DNA of 57,111 nt from Brumimicrobium oceani (GTDB taxonomy: Bacteria > Bacteroidota > Bacteroidia > Flavobacteriales_D > Crocinitomicaceae): contig NZ_QFRJ01000003.1 of the NCBI RefSeq assembly GCF_003143775.1, positions 1-57,111 of the forward strand, written 5' to 3'. The position numbers and the translations under genes were made by a program. The notes beneath the pieces are model-generated. The model was not told the origin of the DNA. It saw only the letters and a program-made list of their open reading frames with translations, and did not search any database. The first letter of the stretch is position 1; each line of letters begins with the position of its first letter. Below are positions 17,849 to 27,418 of this stretch, one piece after another.

Positions 17849-17876
17849 GTAGCGACACAATGCATTGTGTCGCTAC
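17849..17876. repeat. Perfect 28-bp palindrome, intergenic repeat copy 3
   Basis: GTAGCGACACAATG and its exact reverse complement meet at a central TGCA. The sequence GGAAATAT at 17831-17838 and ATATTTCC at 17877-17884 form a second, outer inverted repeat. It lies in the divergent gap between the epimerase and feoB. Confidence 0.85.
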
Positions 17877-17885
17877 ATATTTCCA

Positions 17886-17907
17886 TAATACCATTTAAAC
17901 GGTATTA
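17886..17907. promoter_or_regulatory. 22-bp palindrome upstream of feoB, candidate operator
   Basis: TAATACC-A-TTTAAA-C-GGTATTA is symmetric except for the central A/C pair and ends 35 nt before the feoB ATG. A partial -7 box (CATTTTTG, 17928-17935) lies downstream, so the palindrome would overlap the -33 region. That is the expected place for a repressor site of an iron-regulated gene. The binding protein is not known; it does not look like a classic Fur box. Confidence 0.45.
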
Positions 17908-17942
17908 CCAAACCAATAAAAAATCACCATTTTTGCATTATA

Positions 17943-20009
17943 ATGGGAAATAAGAAGAAAATTGCATTGGTTGGTAATCCTAATTCAGGAAAAACATCAT
18001 TGTTTAACCAACTTACTGGATTAAATCAAAAGGTTGGGAATTATCCTGGAGTTACGGTTGACAAGCGTTCAGGAACGATAAAACTACCCAACGATGAAGT
18101 TTGTGAATTAATCGACTTACCAGGAACTTATAGTTTATCCTCTAAAAATGACGATGAAAAAGTAGTTCAAGACATTCTGCTTAATCCGAAATCTGAGGCT
18201 TTTCCTGATTTAATTATAATCGTTGTAGACGGAACAAACTTAGCCAGAAACTTATTTTTGGCATCTCAAGTCATTGAAATTGGAATTCCTGCAATTATGG
18301 CCATAAACATGGTGGATATCGTGGAGAAAGCCGGAGATCAATTGAAAATCAGAGAGATTTCTGAATATTTTGATGTTCCGACAACAGCTATTTCAGCAAG
18401 AAAAAATAAGGGAATTAAAGAATTATTGGAGTTAGCCACAACTGAAATTTCACCTTCTCAAAAATCACTTTTCAAAAAAGAAAAACACGAAAAACTCTTA
18501 GATGATACACAGCATTTGTTTGTTTCAACTACTCCATACATGTTGTTCAAGCAAATTAATAATGCAAAATCCTTATTAGAAGAAAAAGAATTAAATGAAT
18601 TAGAAGAGATTTCTAAAAGAAATGATTTTGAACCCTTAAAAGAGGAGATTCTTGAAATAAGTGAGCGTGTTTCGACAATAAACAAAACCAGTGAACAATT
18701 CTACATCAAGAAATCTAAAGAAAAACGTAGAACTGAAACAGATAAAATCGATAAATATGTAACGCATCCTTTTTGGGGATTCTTCATATTCTTGGCAGTG
18801 TTTTTCGTCCTTTTCCAAGCGATTTTTACATTCGCATCCTACCCTATGGATTTAATCAATGATGGAATCGTTGACTTAGGTGTTTGGGTAGGAAACCTCC
18901 TCCCAGATTCATGGTTTGCCGACTTTATAGCAGATGGAATTTTTGCAGGTTTAGCGGGAGTTCTTGTTTTTGTTCCTCAAATTATGATTCTTTTTGCGCT
19001 GATAGCCATTTTGGAAGATACTGGTTATTTATCGAGAGTAAGCTTCATGACTGACGGACTCTTAAAACGCTTTGGAATGAACGGAAAATCTGTAATTCCG
19101 CTTGTTGGAGGATTCGCTTGTTCTATTCCTGCAATAATGGCTGCTCGTGCAATTGAAAACAAAAGGGAACGCTTTATTACGATCTTCATCACTCCACTTA
19201 TGGCCTGTTCTGCAAGATTGCCCGTTTATGTATTCTTGGTGTCTTTCATTGCACCCGACGATTATGTTTGGGGCTTTATTAGCGTTCAAGGATTATATAT
19301 GATGGGACTTTATCTACTTGGTTTTGTAGTCGCTTTGATGGTAGCAATGGTCATTAATATCTTTAGTAAAAAAGATGGAGATGGAAGCTTCATTTTAGAA
19401 CTACCAAATTATAAAATTCCTAGCTTAAGAAACGCTGTCAATGCAGCCATCAACAAAGGAAAAATCTTCGTTTTACAAGCCGGTAAAGTAATTTTAATTG
19501 CCTCCATCGTTTTATGGGTACTCTCCTACTTTGGTCCTGGCGACCGCTTCGAACAAATCGAAGATAAATACACTACATTAATTGCCGAGAATGATGTTTA
19601 TGCGGACTCATTGTACACTAAAATGAGCAGTGAAAAACTAGAAAATTCTTACCTAGGAATAATGGGAAAAACCATAGAGCCAGTCATTCAACCTTTAGGA
19701 TTTGACTGGAAAATAGGAATTGCAATTGTTGCTTCGTTTGCCGCAAGAGAGGTCTTCGTAGGAACAATGTCTACGATTTACAGTGTAGAAGGCGGTGAAG
19801 AGAACGAAAAAGGATTAAAAGCCATCAAATTCTCCTACGCAACTGCATTCTCCTTATTGATGTTCTATGTTTTCGCATTGCAATGTATGAGCACAATGGC
19901 AATTGTTAAACAAGAAACTGGCAGCTGGGGAATAGTGGCAATTCAGTTTGTTGTGTTCACAGGAATCGCTTATTTGGCTTCGTGGCTCACCTATTCTATA
20001 TTTAGCTAA
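17943..20009 (+). CDS. feoB: Ferrous iron transport protein B
   Basis: A 688-residue Fe(II) transporter. The N-terminal G domain has G1 GNPNSGKTS (11-19), G3 DLPGTYSLS, G4 NMVD and G5 SARKNKG, followed by the helical guanine-nucleotide dissociation region and the polytopic membrane domain with the two Gate repeats (VGGFACSIPAIMAARAI and AREVFVGTMSTIYS). The Cys in GGFACSIP and TPLMACSARLPVYVF are the conserved positions thought to line the pore. Usual partner feoA is not upstream or downstream, and no FeoC is seen. A 22-bp palindrome lies upstream. Length is close to the usual 650-780. Confidence 0.96.
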   Translation: MGNKKKIALVGNPNSGKTSLFNQLTGLNQKVGNYPGVTVDKRSGTIKLPNDEVCELIDLPGTYSLSSKNDDEKVVQDILLNPKSEAFPDLIIIVVDGTNLARNLFLASQVIEIGIPAIMAINMVDIVEKAGDQLKIREISEYFDVPTTAISARKNKGIKELLELATTEISPSQKSLFKKEKHEKLLDDTQHLFVSTTPYMLFKQINNAKSLLEEKELNELEEISKRNDFEPLKEEILEISERVSTINKTSEQFYIKKSKEKRRTETDKIDKYVTHPFWGFFIFLAVFFVLFQAIFTFASYPMDLINDGIVDLGVWVGNLLPDSWFADFIADGIFAGLAGVLVFVPQIMILFALIAILEDTGYLSRVSFMTDGLLKRFGMNGKSVIPLVGGFACSIPAIMAARAIENKRERFITIFITPLMACSARLPVYVFLVSFIAPDDYVWGFISVQGLYMMGLYLLGFVVALMVAMVINIFSKKDGDGSFILELPNYKIPSLRNAVNAAINKGKIFVLQAGKVILIASIVLWVLSYFGPGDRFEQIEDKYTTLIAENDVYADSLYTKMSSEKLENSYLGIMGKTIEPVIQPLGFDWKIGIAIVASFAAREVFVGTMSTIYSVEGGEENEKGLKAIKFSYATAFSLLMFYVFALQCMSTMAIVKQETGSWGIVAIQFVVFTGIAYLASWLTYSIFS

Positions 20010-20050
20010 TGATTGATAATTTGTAAATCCATCCAAATAACTTACATTTG

Positions 20051-20089
20051 TTATCGTAACGCTGATTACTGTAATACTGGTTACGATAA
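20051..20089. promoter_or_regulatory. Inverted repeat upstream of the ATPase gene, candidate operator
   Basis: TTATCGTAAC (20051-20060) and GTTACGATAA (20080-20089) are exact reverse complements separated by 19 nt. The right arm ends 16 nt before the ATG. A TTG at 20048 and a weak -7-like TAATACTG at 20072-20079 lie in the same stretch, so a dimer bound here would cover the promoter. Confidence 0.5.
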
Positions 20090-20105
20090 ATAACAATTTT
20101 GAAAA

Positions 20106-21416
20106 ATGAAGTTTTACGATAGAAAAAGCGAGTTAGCTCTTTTAAAAAAAATAGAAAAAACGGCACAAGAGCATGCCCAAATGACCTTTATGGTGGGTCG
20201 AAGAAGAATTGGAAAAACCAGTTTACTGATAAAAGCCTTTGAAGAATCAACACATCTTTACTTTTTTGTTGCTAAAAAGAATGAATCCCTTTTGTGCGCT
20301 GAGTTTGTTGAAGAAATCAAAAAACAGCTCAACATTCCAGTATTTGGAGAAATTAAAACTTTTAAAGTTTTATTCAATTGGCTGATGGAACTTTCGAAAA
20401 ATCATGATTTCACCTTAATCATAGATGAATTTCAAGAATTTAACTGGATCAATTCGTCAATATTCTCTGAAATGCAAAACATTTGGGATGGCAACAAAGA
20501 TGAAAGTAAAATGAACCTCATCCTGTGCGGCTCTATTTATTCAATGATGTCAAAAATTTTCGAAAATGTAAAAGAGCCATTATTCGGAAGAGCTACACAT
20601 CGCATTCATCTAAAAGCCTTTGATGTTGAAACATTGAAAGAGATTTTGACAGATTATTCTCCTAGTTATTCTAATGATGATTTGCTCGCATTCTATTTAT
20701 TCACGGGTGGTGTAGCTAAATATGTGGAACTTTTGGTACAAAAAAGAGCTTTCACCCTACCGTTAATATTGGATGAAATTGTTGCAGAAAATTCACTTTT
20801 TTTAGAAGAAGGTAAAAATGTATTGATAGAAGAATTTGGTAAAGATTATGGAAATTACTTTTCAATACTTACACTTATTGCTTCAGGAAAAACATCTCGT
20901 GCCGAAATAGAGTCTATTCTGGAGATACAAACAGGAGGTTTTTTAAGTAAACTAGAGAACGAGTATGGACTACTCAAAAAAGTGCGTCCTGTATTATCAA
21001 AACCCAACAGTCGATCAGTAAAATATACAATAGAAGATAATTTTCTTAAGTTTTGGTTTCGTTTTATCTACAAAAACAGAAGTGCTGTCGAGGTAAGCAA
21101 TTACGATTACATCAAGGAAATTATCAATAGAGATTATCGTACATACAGCGGGAAAATCTTAGAAAAATACTTTATAGAGCAGTTTAAGGCAACTAAGAAC
21201 TACAATGTGATTGGTACCTATTGGGAGAAAAAAAATCAAAATGAGATTGATATTGTAGCCATAAACGAACTTAAAAAAACAGTATTGATTGCAGAAGTTA
21301 AGAGAAATGCTAAAAAGATAAGTTTGGAAAAACTAAAAGTAAAATCGACGAAGCTAGCACTTCAACTGCAGAACTATAAAATCACCTACAAAGAATTATC
21401 ACTAAAAGACATGTGA
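20106..21416 (+). CDS. AAA-family ATPase with C-terminal DUF234/PD-(D/E)XK-like domain
   Basis: A 436-residue protein of the archaeal-ATPase/DUF234 type. Walker A is GRRRIGKTSL (31-40) and Walker B lies in TLIIDEFQEFNW. An LILCGSIYSMM sensor-like strand and a winged-helix region (SILTLIASGKTSRAEIESIL) follow, then FWFRFIYKNRSAVE. The C-terminus has NEIDIVAINELKKTVLIAEVKR, an E..D..ExK pattern of the PD-(D/E)XK nuclease fold. Such proteins are common, often single-gene, and their role is not established; defence and mobile-element links have been suggested. It stands alone, with a strong inverted repeat upstream that suggests its own regulation. Confidence 0.85.
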   Translation: MKFYDRKSELALLKKIEKTAQEHAQMTFMVGRRRIGKTSLLIKAFEESTHLYFFVAKKNESLLCAEFVEEIKKQLNIPVFGEIKTFKVLFNWLMELSKNHDFTLIIDEFQEFNWINSSIFSEMQNIWDGNKDESKMNLILCGSIYSMMSKIFENVKEPLFGRATHRIHLKAFDVETLKEILTDYSPSYSNDDLLAFYLFTGGVAKYVELLVQKRAFTLPLILDEIVAENSLFLEEGKNVLIEEFGKDYGNYFSILTLIASGKTSRAEIESILEIQTGGFLSKLENEYGLLKKVRPVLSKPNSRSVKYTIEDNFLKFWFRFIYKNRSAVEVSNYDYIKEIINRDYRTYSGKILEKYFIEQFKATKNYNVIGTYWEKKNQNEIDIVAINELKKTVLIAEVKRNAKKISLEKLKVKSTKLALQLQNYKITYKELSLKDM

Positions 21417-21462
21417 ATAATTAATAAATTATTATAAACTACCCTAGACTCTCTCATTTAGC

Positions 21463-21489
21463 TTACCGCGAGCTTTCAGCTCGTGGTAA
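21463..21489. repeat. Palindrome between convergent genes
   Basis: TTACCGCGAGCT-TTC-AGCTCGTGGTAA has 12-bp arms with one mismatch. It lies in the 84-nt gap between the convergent ATPase and ispF genes and may end transcription, although no T-run follows. Nearby TCCTTACTCC and CTCACTCCTTACT are simple repeats. Confidence 0.6.
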
Positions 21490-21500
21490 CTCCTTACTCC

Positions 21501-21980
21501 TCACTCCTTACTGAGTAAACAAACAACATAAGCCTTCAGCGCTTTCTGCGTACCAAAAGAATCCACTTTTTCGTGAGTTGTTGCTTTTATTGAGATATTA
21601 TCCAAATCCGTTTCGAGAATATCAGCAATCGTTTTTTGCATTGCAGGAATGTGCGGATTCAACTTTGGTTTTTCCAGAATAACAGTAGCGTCCAAATTTC
21701 CTAAAACATATCCCTTTTCTTTTACGAGTTTAAAAGTATCTCTTAAAAGAATTTGAGAGTCTATGTTCTTGTATTTTGGGTCTGTATCTGAAAAGTGAAA
21801 ACCAATATCACGCAAATTCAGTGCTCCTAACATGGCATCACATATTGAATGCAGCAATACATCAGCATCAGAATGACCAAGTGCCCCTAATTCTGCTGGA
21901 ATATTTACTCCGCCAACAATTAAATCACGTCCTTCGACGAGTTGATGAACATCAACCCCAAAACCAATTTTAATTTTCAT
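21501..21980 (-). CDS. ispF: 2-C-methyl-D-erythritol 2,4-cyclodiphosphate synthase
   Basis: A 159-residue MEP-pathway enzyme that converts CDP-methylerythritol 2-phosphate to the cyclic diphosphate. Motifs are GFGVDVHQLVEGRDLIVGGV with the Asp-x-His zinc ligands (10 and 12), LGALGHSDADVLLHSICDAM with the conserved His and HSDAD, FSDTDPKYKNIDS, and KATTHEKVDSFG with the substrate-binding Thr and Glu. Length is typical. The start codon shares its A with the porV stop (TAATG), so translation is probably coupled to porV. An isoprenoid gene joined to a secretion operon has no clear functional link and may be only an operon arrangement. Confidence 0.95.
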   Translation of the reverse strand: MKIKIGFGVDVHQLVEGRDLIVGGVNIPAELGALGHSDADVLLHSICDAMLGALNLRDIGFHFSDTDPKYKNIDSQILLRDTFKLVKEKGYVLGNLDATVILEKPKLNPHIPAMQKTIADILETDLDNISIKATTHEKVDSFGTQKALKAYVVCLLSKE

Positions 21981-23254
21981 TAATCGGGCTTTACAGATCC
22001 TTTATTCGCTGCTTTATTATTGTTCTTCAAATGCAATCTTAAAGTAAAACGGATTGTATTTTGAAGCGGATTATTTCTTCTTAAAGAAGTTAAGTAAGAA
22101 AAATCAATTCCAAACATGTTATACTTCAAACCTACACCAAACGTCAGGTGCTGACGCGCTCCTTTATTCAAATTTTCATAAAAATAACCTGCTCTAGCAG
22201 CAAATAAATCATTGTACCAGTATTCTATCCCTGTACCAATCATAATCTCTGTTAGCTCCTCCTTAAGCTTTGTACCCTCTACCACTTCGTAAGAACCGTC
22301 GGCATTCTGTATGAACTCTCCATTTTCGTCCTCAGCTAAAGCACCTGGAGCATCATAAAAGGATTGCAACATCCCTGGTACTACTCCTACATTTGGGTCA
22401 TAACCAGACATAATTTCACCTGTAGCGCTACTTCTCAATGGCGAAGTAGGAACGAGTAGCTTAGACACATCCACAGCCCAAGTTAAACTATTGTATGAAT
22501 CTAAATCAAAAGTCATGGCTGACCCTAGTTTCAAATTGGTTGGTAAAAAATCTCTGTCATCATCAATAGTGTATGAAACCTTATTACCAACATTATTTAG
22601 AGTCACACCAAAAGCCAATGAACCTGGAGTTCCTCCATAGCGTATATCTTCATTAAAATAAGAGAAGGAAACATCAGCTGCTCCTGCCATTCCTGCTTTA
22701 CTTGAAGAACCTTCTACAGAAGCCCCAGCAGTTAAATCTGAATAAATAAATTTACCATTTAATCCCAATGAAAATTTATCATTTAATTGGAAAGAGTATC
22801 CAGCCAAAAGCTCAAACTCGGAAGGCGTGTGTACCTGAGTTTTATTCCCGTTATTGTCTGTAAAAACGATTTCCCCTAAACTAAAAAAGCGAAGGGAACC
22901 TCCAACAACGTTTCTTTCATTCAAACGAATGAATCCCGCTAAATGAGAAAGATTAATATCATTTGCAATATTCTTCAACCATGGAGAATAAGACAATGAA
23001 ATCTCAGAGTCCTCCTCCGAAAAGGCAAGCATTGAAGTATTCCAAAAAAATGAATTTGAAGTAGGGCTAATTGCCGTACCCACATCACCCATTGCTCCAG
23101 ATCGTGAGTCTGGTGTAATTTGAAGAAAAGGAACTGCTGTTGTAATGGTATTCAGCTGTAAATCAGAAGCATCCTTAGGTTCATTTCCACTTTGACCAAT
23201 TACGGCAGCTGACATTATTGTTGTTATACCGGCAAATAAATATTTTTTTATCAT
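21980..23254 (-). CDS. porV: Type IX secretion outer membrane protein PorV
   Basis: A 424-residue outer membrane beta-barrel protein of the PorV (LptO) family. A signal peptide (about 1-20) precedes VPFLQITPDSRSGAMGDVGTA, the family N-terminal signature, followed by SPTSNSFFWNTSMLAFSEED and repeated barrel strands up to TIRFTLRLHLK. PorV shuttles folded cargo from the translocon to the PorU surface sortase and is needed for export of most sorting-domain proteins. It lies 130 nt downstream of porU on the same strand, the order seen in Flavobacterium. The stop overlaps the ispF start. Confidence 0.94.
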   Translation of the reverse strand: MIKKYLFAGITTIMSAAVIGQSGNEPKDASDLQLNTITTAVPFLQITPDSRSGAMGDVGTAISPTSNSFFWNTSMLAFSEEDSEISLSYSPWLKNIANDINLSHLAGFIRLNERNVVGGSLRFFSLGEIVFTDNNGNKTQVHTPSEFELLAGYSFQLNDKFSLGLNGKFIYSDLTAGASVEGSSSKAGMAGAADVSFSYFNEDIRYGGTPGSLAFGVTLNNVGNKVSYTIDDDRDFLPTNLKLGSAMTFDLDSYNSLTWAVDVSKLLVPTSPLRSSATGEIMSGYDPNVGVVPGMLQSFYDAPGALAEDENGEFIQNADGSYEVVEGTKLKEELTEIMIGTGIEYWYNDLFAARAGYFYENLNKGARQHLTFGVGLKYNMFGIDFSYLTSLRRNNPLQNTIRFTLRLHLKNNNKAANKGSVKPD

Positions 23255-23384
23255 TTATTGTGTTGTTATTCGACTTTTACGTATCCGATTTCAGGCATAT
23301 AGAAACCCGATTTTAAACTTTAAACAATTGTTAATTTACAAATATACGTAAACATAGAAAATTTATTGTACTTAACATATAAAG

Positions 23385-26300
23385 TTACTTCAAAAGGTAA
23401 AGTTTTTGCATTTCTTGCGTCTTTTGCCCATCTGGATTTTTTACTGTTATGCGATAGACATATACTCCTTTCGCCAATTGATCTCCGAAATCGTCTCGTC
23501 CATCCCAAACAATCCCTTCTGTTCTAAATCCTCTAGTTTTCACCGTTTCATTTATTGTTTTAATCAATCGGCCAGTAACTGTAAAGACTTCAATCTGTGT
23601 TTCCAGCGCCGCACAAACTTGATTATGTTCAAAGAAAAACTCTGTGTGGGTTGTAAATGGATTTGGGTAATTTAGCACATGGTCTAAAGCAATATCCCTT
23701 TCCTCGTGCACCGTGAATTCAACTACTTTTTCACTAGAGTTATTATTAACATCCCAAGCTTTGAAAGTTAAGGTATGCAATCCAGGTTCTAATTTGTCCA
23801 TCTGAAACCTTAAACTACCGCTTTTATAGGTATCTAAATCAGATTCATAAAATGAATTTAATACTTGTGCTTTACTTGTTTCGGCATCTAGAATAAGTGT
23901 AATATCGTGTCCAATTCCATTTCCAACAGTATTTATACCACTTTCATCAAACAAATGCGCAATTAAAATTGGAGTTTCATTGGTTATTCCTCCATTCACA
24001 AAACTATCATCATTCAAATAGATTTCTATTTCTGGACCTAGCACATCATTTAAGCCAGTAGTATCAATCCCGCCAATATAAAAATCCTTAGAATAGCCAC
24101 CTGCATTAGCATCCGTCTTACTCCAAGAGTAAAAACTAGCCTTTCCTTTACCATAAGAGTAATCAATATCCTTTGGAACGATAAATTCAAAATCAAAATA
24201 TCCATTTTTCACCGTTGCTTTCCCTTTGAAAAGTACATTATCTTGTTGTTGGAAATTCATTACAGGAGAGCCGGAATCCTGACCTAAAGTTGCTCTATCT
24301 GCTGGTTTATCATAGATTGATGGTTGAATAACACCATTAAACCCAGTTAACACATTACCAAACCTATCTTCAATATGTCCGCTCATATTCACCTTAGAAA
24401 GAGCACGTAAGGTGTCACTTGTTGCGTTAGTGGATAAATTATTTACAGTGTCTAACACCACCTTTTCGTTAGGCAATGCTATTTGTAAAGCTGGATCCCC
24501 CAACAACATAAAACTTCGCCTATCATTCCCTCCACCAGAAGTATTTTTTGTTTCTAATATTATTTCTCCAAATGTTCTCGGCTCATTATTTGAACCTCGT
24601 TTGAATACATTTTTGAAAAATGCACCAGTAACCGCAGAATTGGTAGGTATATAAACAGCTCTTGTAGTGGTCATTAAGGCTATAGCACCTCCAACATTAT
24701 TTAAAGCCATTAATTCACCAATGGAAACCATTCTATTGTCATCTATCCTCGAGAACTCACAAGTCGCTGACACAAACAAAGTTAATTTATCAATATTATC
24801 ATACTGCTCAACATCACTAATTGTTATAATTCTCTCCTGTGCAGCGCCTTTTGATCCTCCATGCCCTACATAACAAGTTACTAAAGCACCGTTTTCTATA
24901 CTTCTATTAATTTCAGTATTCACTTCTGGATACCTTTCCCCTCCTGCCGTAGTAATTTGAACATAGGCATCAGAGTAAATTTTCTTTACATTCATTTCTG
25001 GAAAATTCCCCTCAACATAAGTTGTAAAGTTTTCGTGATCTTTAATAAATTGCCCACTGTCTTCATCATCTGCTATAGTTGTATAATTCAGTCTCCAATC
25101 CCCATGTGTTGAAATATAGCCATCTTCTCCACAAATTAGATTACTTGACGCATACAAGGCTGAACCATTTTTCATATAATGCTCAACCTTATCCACCAAA
25201 ATTTTAGCGTGTGAAGTAGTCGTTGCAACAAACCTTCCAACCGCAATTTCCATTTCATCTCCATTATCAAAAGCCTCTGTGTCATCTAAAAAACCAAAGA
25301 AATCATCCGAAGCTAAAGAAATAGTATAGTGCTCCGAATTTACCGTTTCATAAACTGGCACCATATAATTATTGTTCTCCACTCGATTTAAAGGATCATA
25401 AGTTCCATCGCCAAACAATAATAAATATTTAGGACGCTCTGAAGGATTGGAAGCGCCTCGGTCATAAAACATTTTCGCAAAAAATCGAATGGCTGTTGGA
25501 TCTTGCGTTCCTCCAGAAAACTCGTTATACACTTGTTCGGTGGTCACTACATGAACAGAGAGTCCATTGTTTTTATGAAGGCTAGCTAAACGATTAGCCT
25601 GTGACAAAAAATTGGGATGAGTCACAATTAAATAATCTGCCGTCTCTAAAGCATGTAAATTTTGTGGCTGAACCCTTTTTAAATACTTGGGTGTTTTGTA
25701 ATTTGTACCGTTAAAACTTATAAATTGGCGCAAACTATCTGTGTCCACCTTAAATGAAAAAACACCACCATTGTTGTTACCATTTACTCTTTTTGGTGTT
25801 GTTGGAGAGCTTATCTCCCAAACAACACCATTAGCTGGAAAATTCGTAATTTGCATTTCAGCAACGTTTCCAACCCCAACTGAATTCAAATCACGAAAAG
25901 CTAACCCATCAAAATACTTAAGGAAACTTCTCGCATTTACCTCTAAATAATCTAGATAACCAACATTTGCCGGAGAGTTTTTATTAAACTTAACATTAAA
26001 AGACATATTGCTAGAAGTCGGGTTAAACACTCCTGGAGCTGTAGTGAATCCACCTCGAGAAAAACTATCACTATCAGAAAAGCTCATAATGGCTGTGTCT
26101 AAAACATTATTATTGTAAGAGACTACAAAATTAGAACCACCGCCACTCCTACTTCCCATGAAAGCACTTAGTTTCGCTTCTGCTGATGTATTGACATTAG
26201 GTATAGAAAGGGAAAATGTTTGAATTAAGTTCGCATCGAACTGCTCACCATACCAACGCTGGCCGCTTTTCAAGATGTTTTCTAGTTCTTTCTCATAAAT

Positions 26301-27239
26301 AGCATAAGAATTGTAATCAGTTACGTTATGTGTAACAGGCTTAGAAGAGGTGCTGGCACTACCTATTCTTGCAGCACTGGCTTCTGAGTTGATATTGATA
26401 TAATACGCATTCACATTGGAATAAATATTTAAATTTCTAGAAAAACCACCGAAAGACTCTTCCCATTTATGAGGTCCTTTTGCATAAAATAAAATATAAT
26501 CATTTTGGTCAAATGATCCGTCTGCTTCACCAGAGACAAAAATGTCATTCTTTAATAGATCGTCCGGGCGGTACTCGCTATTCAACTCTGGTAAACGTCC
26601 AAATGCATTACCAAAAATATTGAGCCGTTTCGGATTTAGATTGGCGACATCTACACCAATACTCTGCAAAAAATTATAATCTATCTTATAAATCCCATCA
26701 CTCTCCACTGTAATTTTGTACCAATCACCAGTTCCTGATTTTAAGACAGAACTTGAAGCGAAGCTCGTTGACTTGGAATTAAATACCCCTTTCGAAGTTT
26801 GTTGAAATACAATAGATTCAATTTTTCGAATTTCGCCGTTAACCTTAACAAAAGGTACCAAGGATAAAAATGCATGAGGTCTACCCGCCTGCGTAGTGTT
26901 TTTCACGTTAAATTCTGGGGCAGATTTTATTTCAATTTCATGTTTTTTAAGGTACTCTTTTGCGACCTTATCTATCGGTGATGACTGATAACTTAATAAA
27001 TCCAACTCCCAATTCGCTCCTTGAGAGGCACGTAAAAATTTCTGCGTGTAAATAAATTCTACTTCATTTACAATTGAATTTTCTAATGTTGGGTATTGAA
27101 AAGATGAACTGGGTAGAACTACCTCTGATGGGCTATCGCTCCAGTTTAAATCAATCGAAATTTCATTCTGCCCGTAAACTGTAAACGAGGTAAATAGGAC
27201 ACCCAAACATAAAGCCAATTGATTTATTCCTTTCATCAT
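23385..27239 (-). CDS. porU: Type IX secretion system sortase PorU
   Basis: A 1284-residue gingipain-fold (C25) peptidase that removes the C-terminal sorting domain of exported proteins and links them to the surface. A signal peptide (MKGINQLALCLGVLFTSF...) is followed by the PorU N-terminal region (DWYKITVESDGIYKIDYNFL). The C25 domain holds the catalytic His793 in CYVGHGGSKG and Cys827 in SATCEFSR. The end resembles a sorting-domain module: LNYPNPF, then VFTVTGRLI, WDGRDDFGDQLAKGVYVYRI. I start at the ATG at 27239; a second ATG follows directly. An upstream TTG would add 10 residues. Divergent from porP-gldJ. Confidence 0.95.
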   Translation of the reverse strand: MMKGINQLALCLGVLFTSFTVYGQNEISIDLNWSDSPSEVVLPSSSFQYPTLENSIVNEVEFIYTQKFLRASQGANWELDLLSYQSSPIDKVAKEYLKKHEIEIKSAPEFNVKNTTQAGRPHAFLSLVPFVKVNGEIRKIESIVFQQTSKGVFNSKSTSFASSSVLKSGTGDWYKITVESDGIYKIDYNFLQSIGVDVANLNPKRLNIFGNAFGRLPELNSEYRPDDLLKNDIFVSGEADGSFDQNDYILFYAKGPHKWEESFGGFSRNLNIYSNVNAYYININSEASAARIGSASTSSKPVTHNVTDYNSYAIYEKELENILKSGQRWYGEQFDANLIQTFSLSIPNVNTSAEAKLSAFMGSRSGGGSNFVVSYNNNVLDTAIMSFSDSDSFSRGGFTTAPGVFNPTSSNMSFNVKFNKNSPANVGYLDYLEVNARSFLKYFDGLAFRDLNSVGVGNVAEMQITNFPANGVVWEISSPTTPKRVNGNNNGGVFSFKVDTDSLRQFISFNGTNYKTPKYLKRVQPQNLHALETADYLIVTHPNFLSQANRLASLHKNNGLSVHVVTTEQVYNEFSGGTQDPTAIRFFAKMFYDRGASNPSERPKYLLLFGDGTYDPLNRVENNNYMVPVYETVNSEHYTISLASDDFFGFLDDTEAFDNGDEMEIAVGRFVATTTSHAKILVDKVEHYMKNGSALYASSNLICGEDGYISTHGDWRLNYTTIADDEDSGQFIKDHENFTTYVEGNFPEMNVKKIYSDAYVQITTAGGERYPEVNTEINRSIENGALVTCYVGHGGSKGAAQERIITISDVEQYDNIDKLTLFVSATCEFSRIDDNRMVSIGELMALNNVGGAIALMTTTRAVYIPTNSAVTGAFFKNVFKRGSNNEPRTFGEIILETKNTSGGGNDRRSFMLLGDPALQIALPNEKVVLDTVNNLSTNATSDTLRALSKVNMSGHIEDRFGNVLTGFNGVIQPSIYDKPADRATLGQDSGSPVMNFQQQDNVLFKGKATVKNGYFDFEFIVPKDIDYSYGKGKASFYSWSKTDANAGGYSKDFYIGGIDTTGLNDVLGPEIEIYLNDDSFVNGGITNETPILIAHLFDESGINTVGNGIGHDITLILDAETSKAQVLNSFYESDLDTYKSGSLRFQMDKLEPGLHTLTFKAWDVNNNSSEKVVEFTVHEERDIALDHVLNYPNPFTTHTEFFFEHNQVCAALETQIEVFTVTGRLIKTINETVKTRGFRTEGIVWDGRDDFGDQLAKGVYVYRITVKNPDGQKTQEMQKLYLLK

Positions 27240-27353
27240 CGTATCAAAGTATTTGTTAAAAACTGCCAAGTTCTAAAAATGTTTTAATTCTAGTGTTAAT
27301 TTTAGATATTAACGTCAACTTATTCAACATATTTTAAAAGAAGTTTCTTTTAA

Positions 27354-27386
27354 TTGTAACTATGACCTTTTTTTTTCGTAAAATTG
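27354..27386 (+). promoter_or_regulatory. Predicted promoter of porP-gldJ
   Basis: TTG (27354-27356), a 22-nt spacer and TAAAATTG (27379-27386) fit the Bacteroidota pattern with one mismatch in the -7 box. Transcription would start about 25 nt before the porP ATG. Confidence 0.4.
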
Positions 27387-27418
27387 GCAGTTGTTTATGG
27401 AATATGTAAAGATAAACT

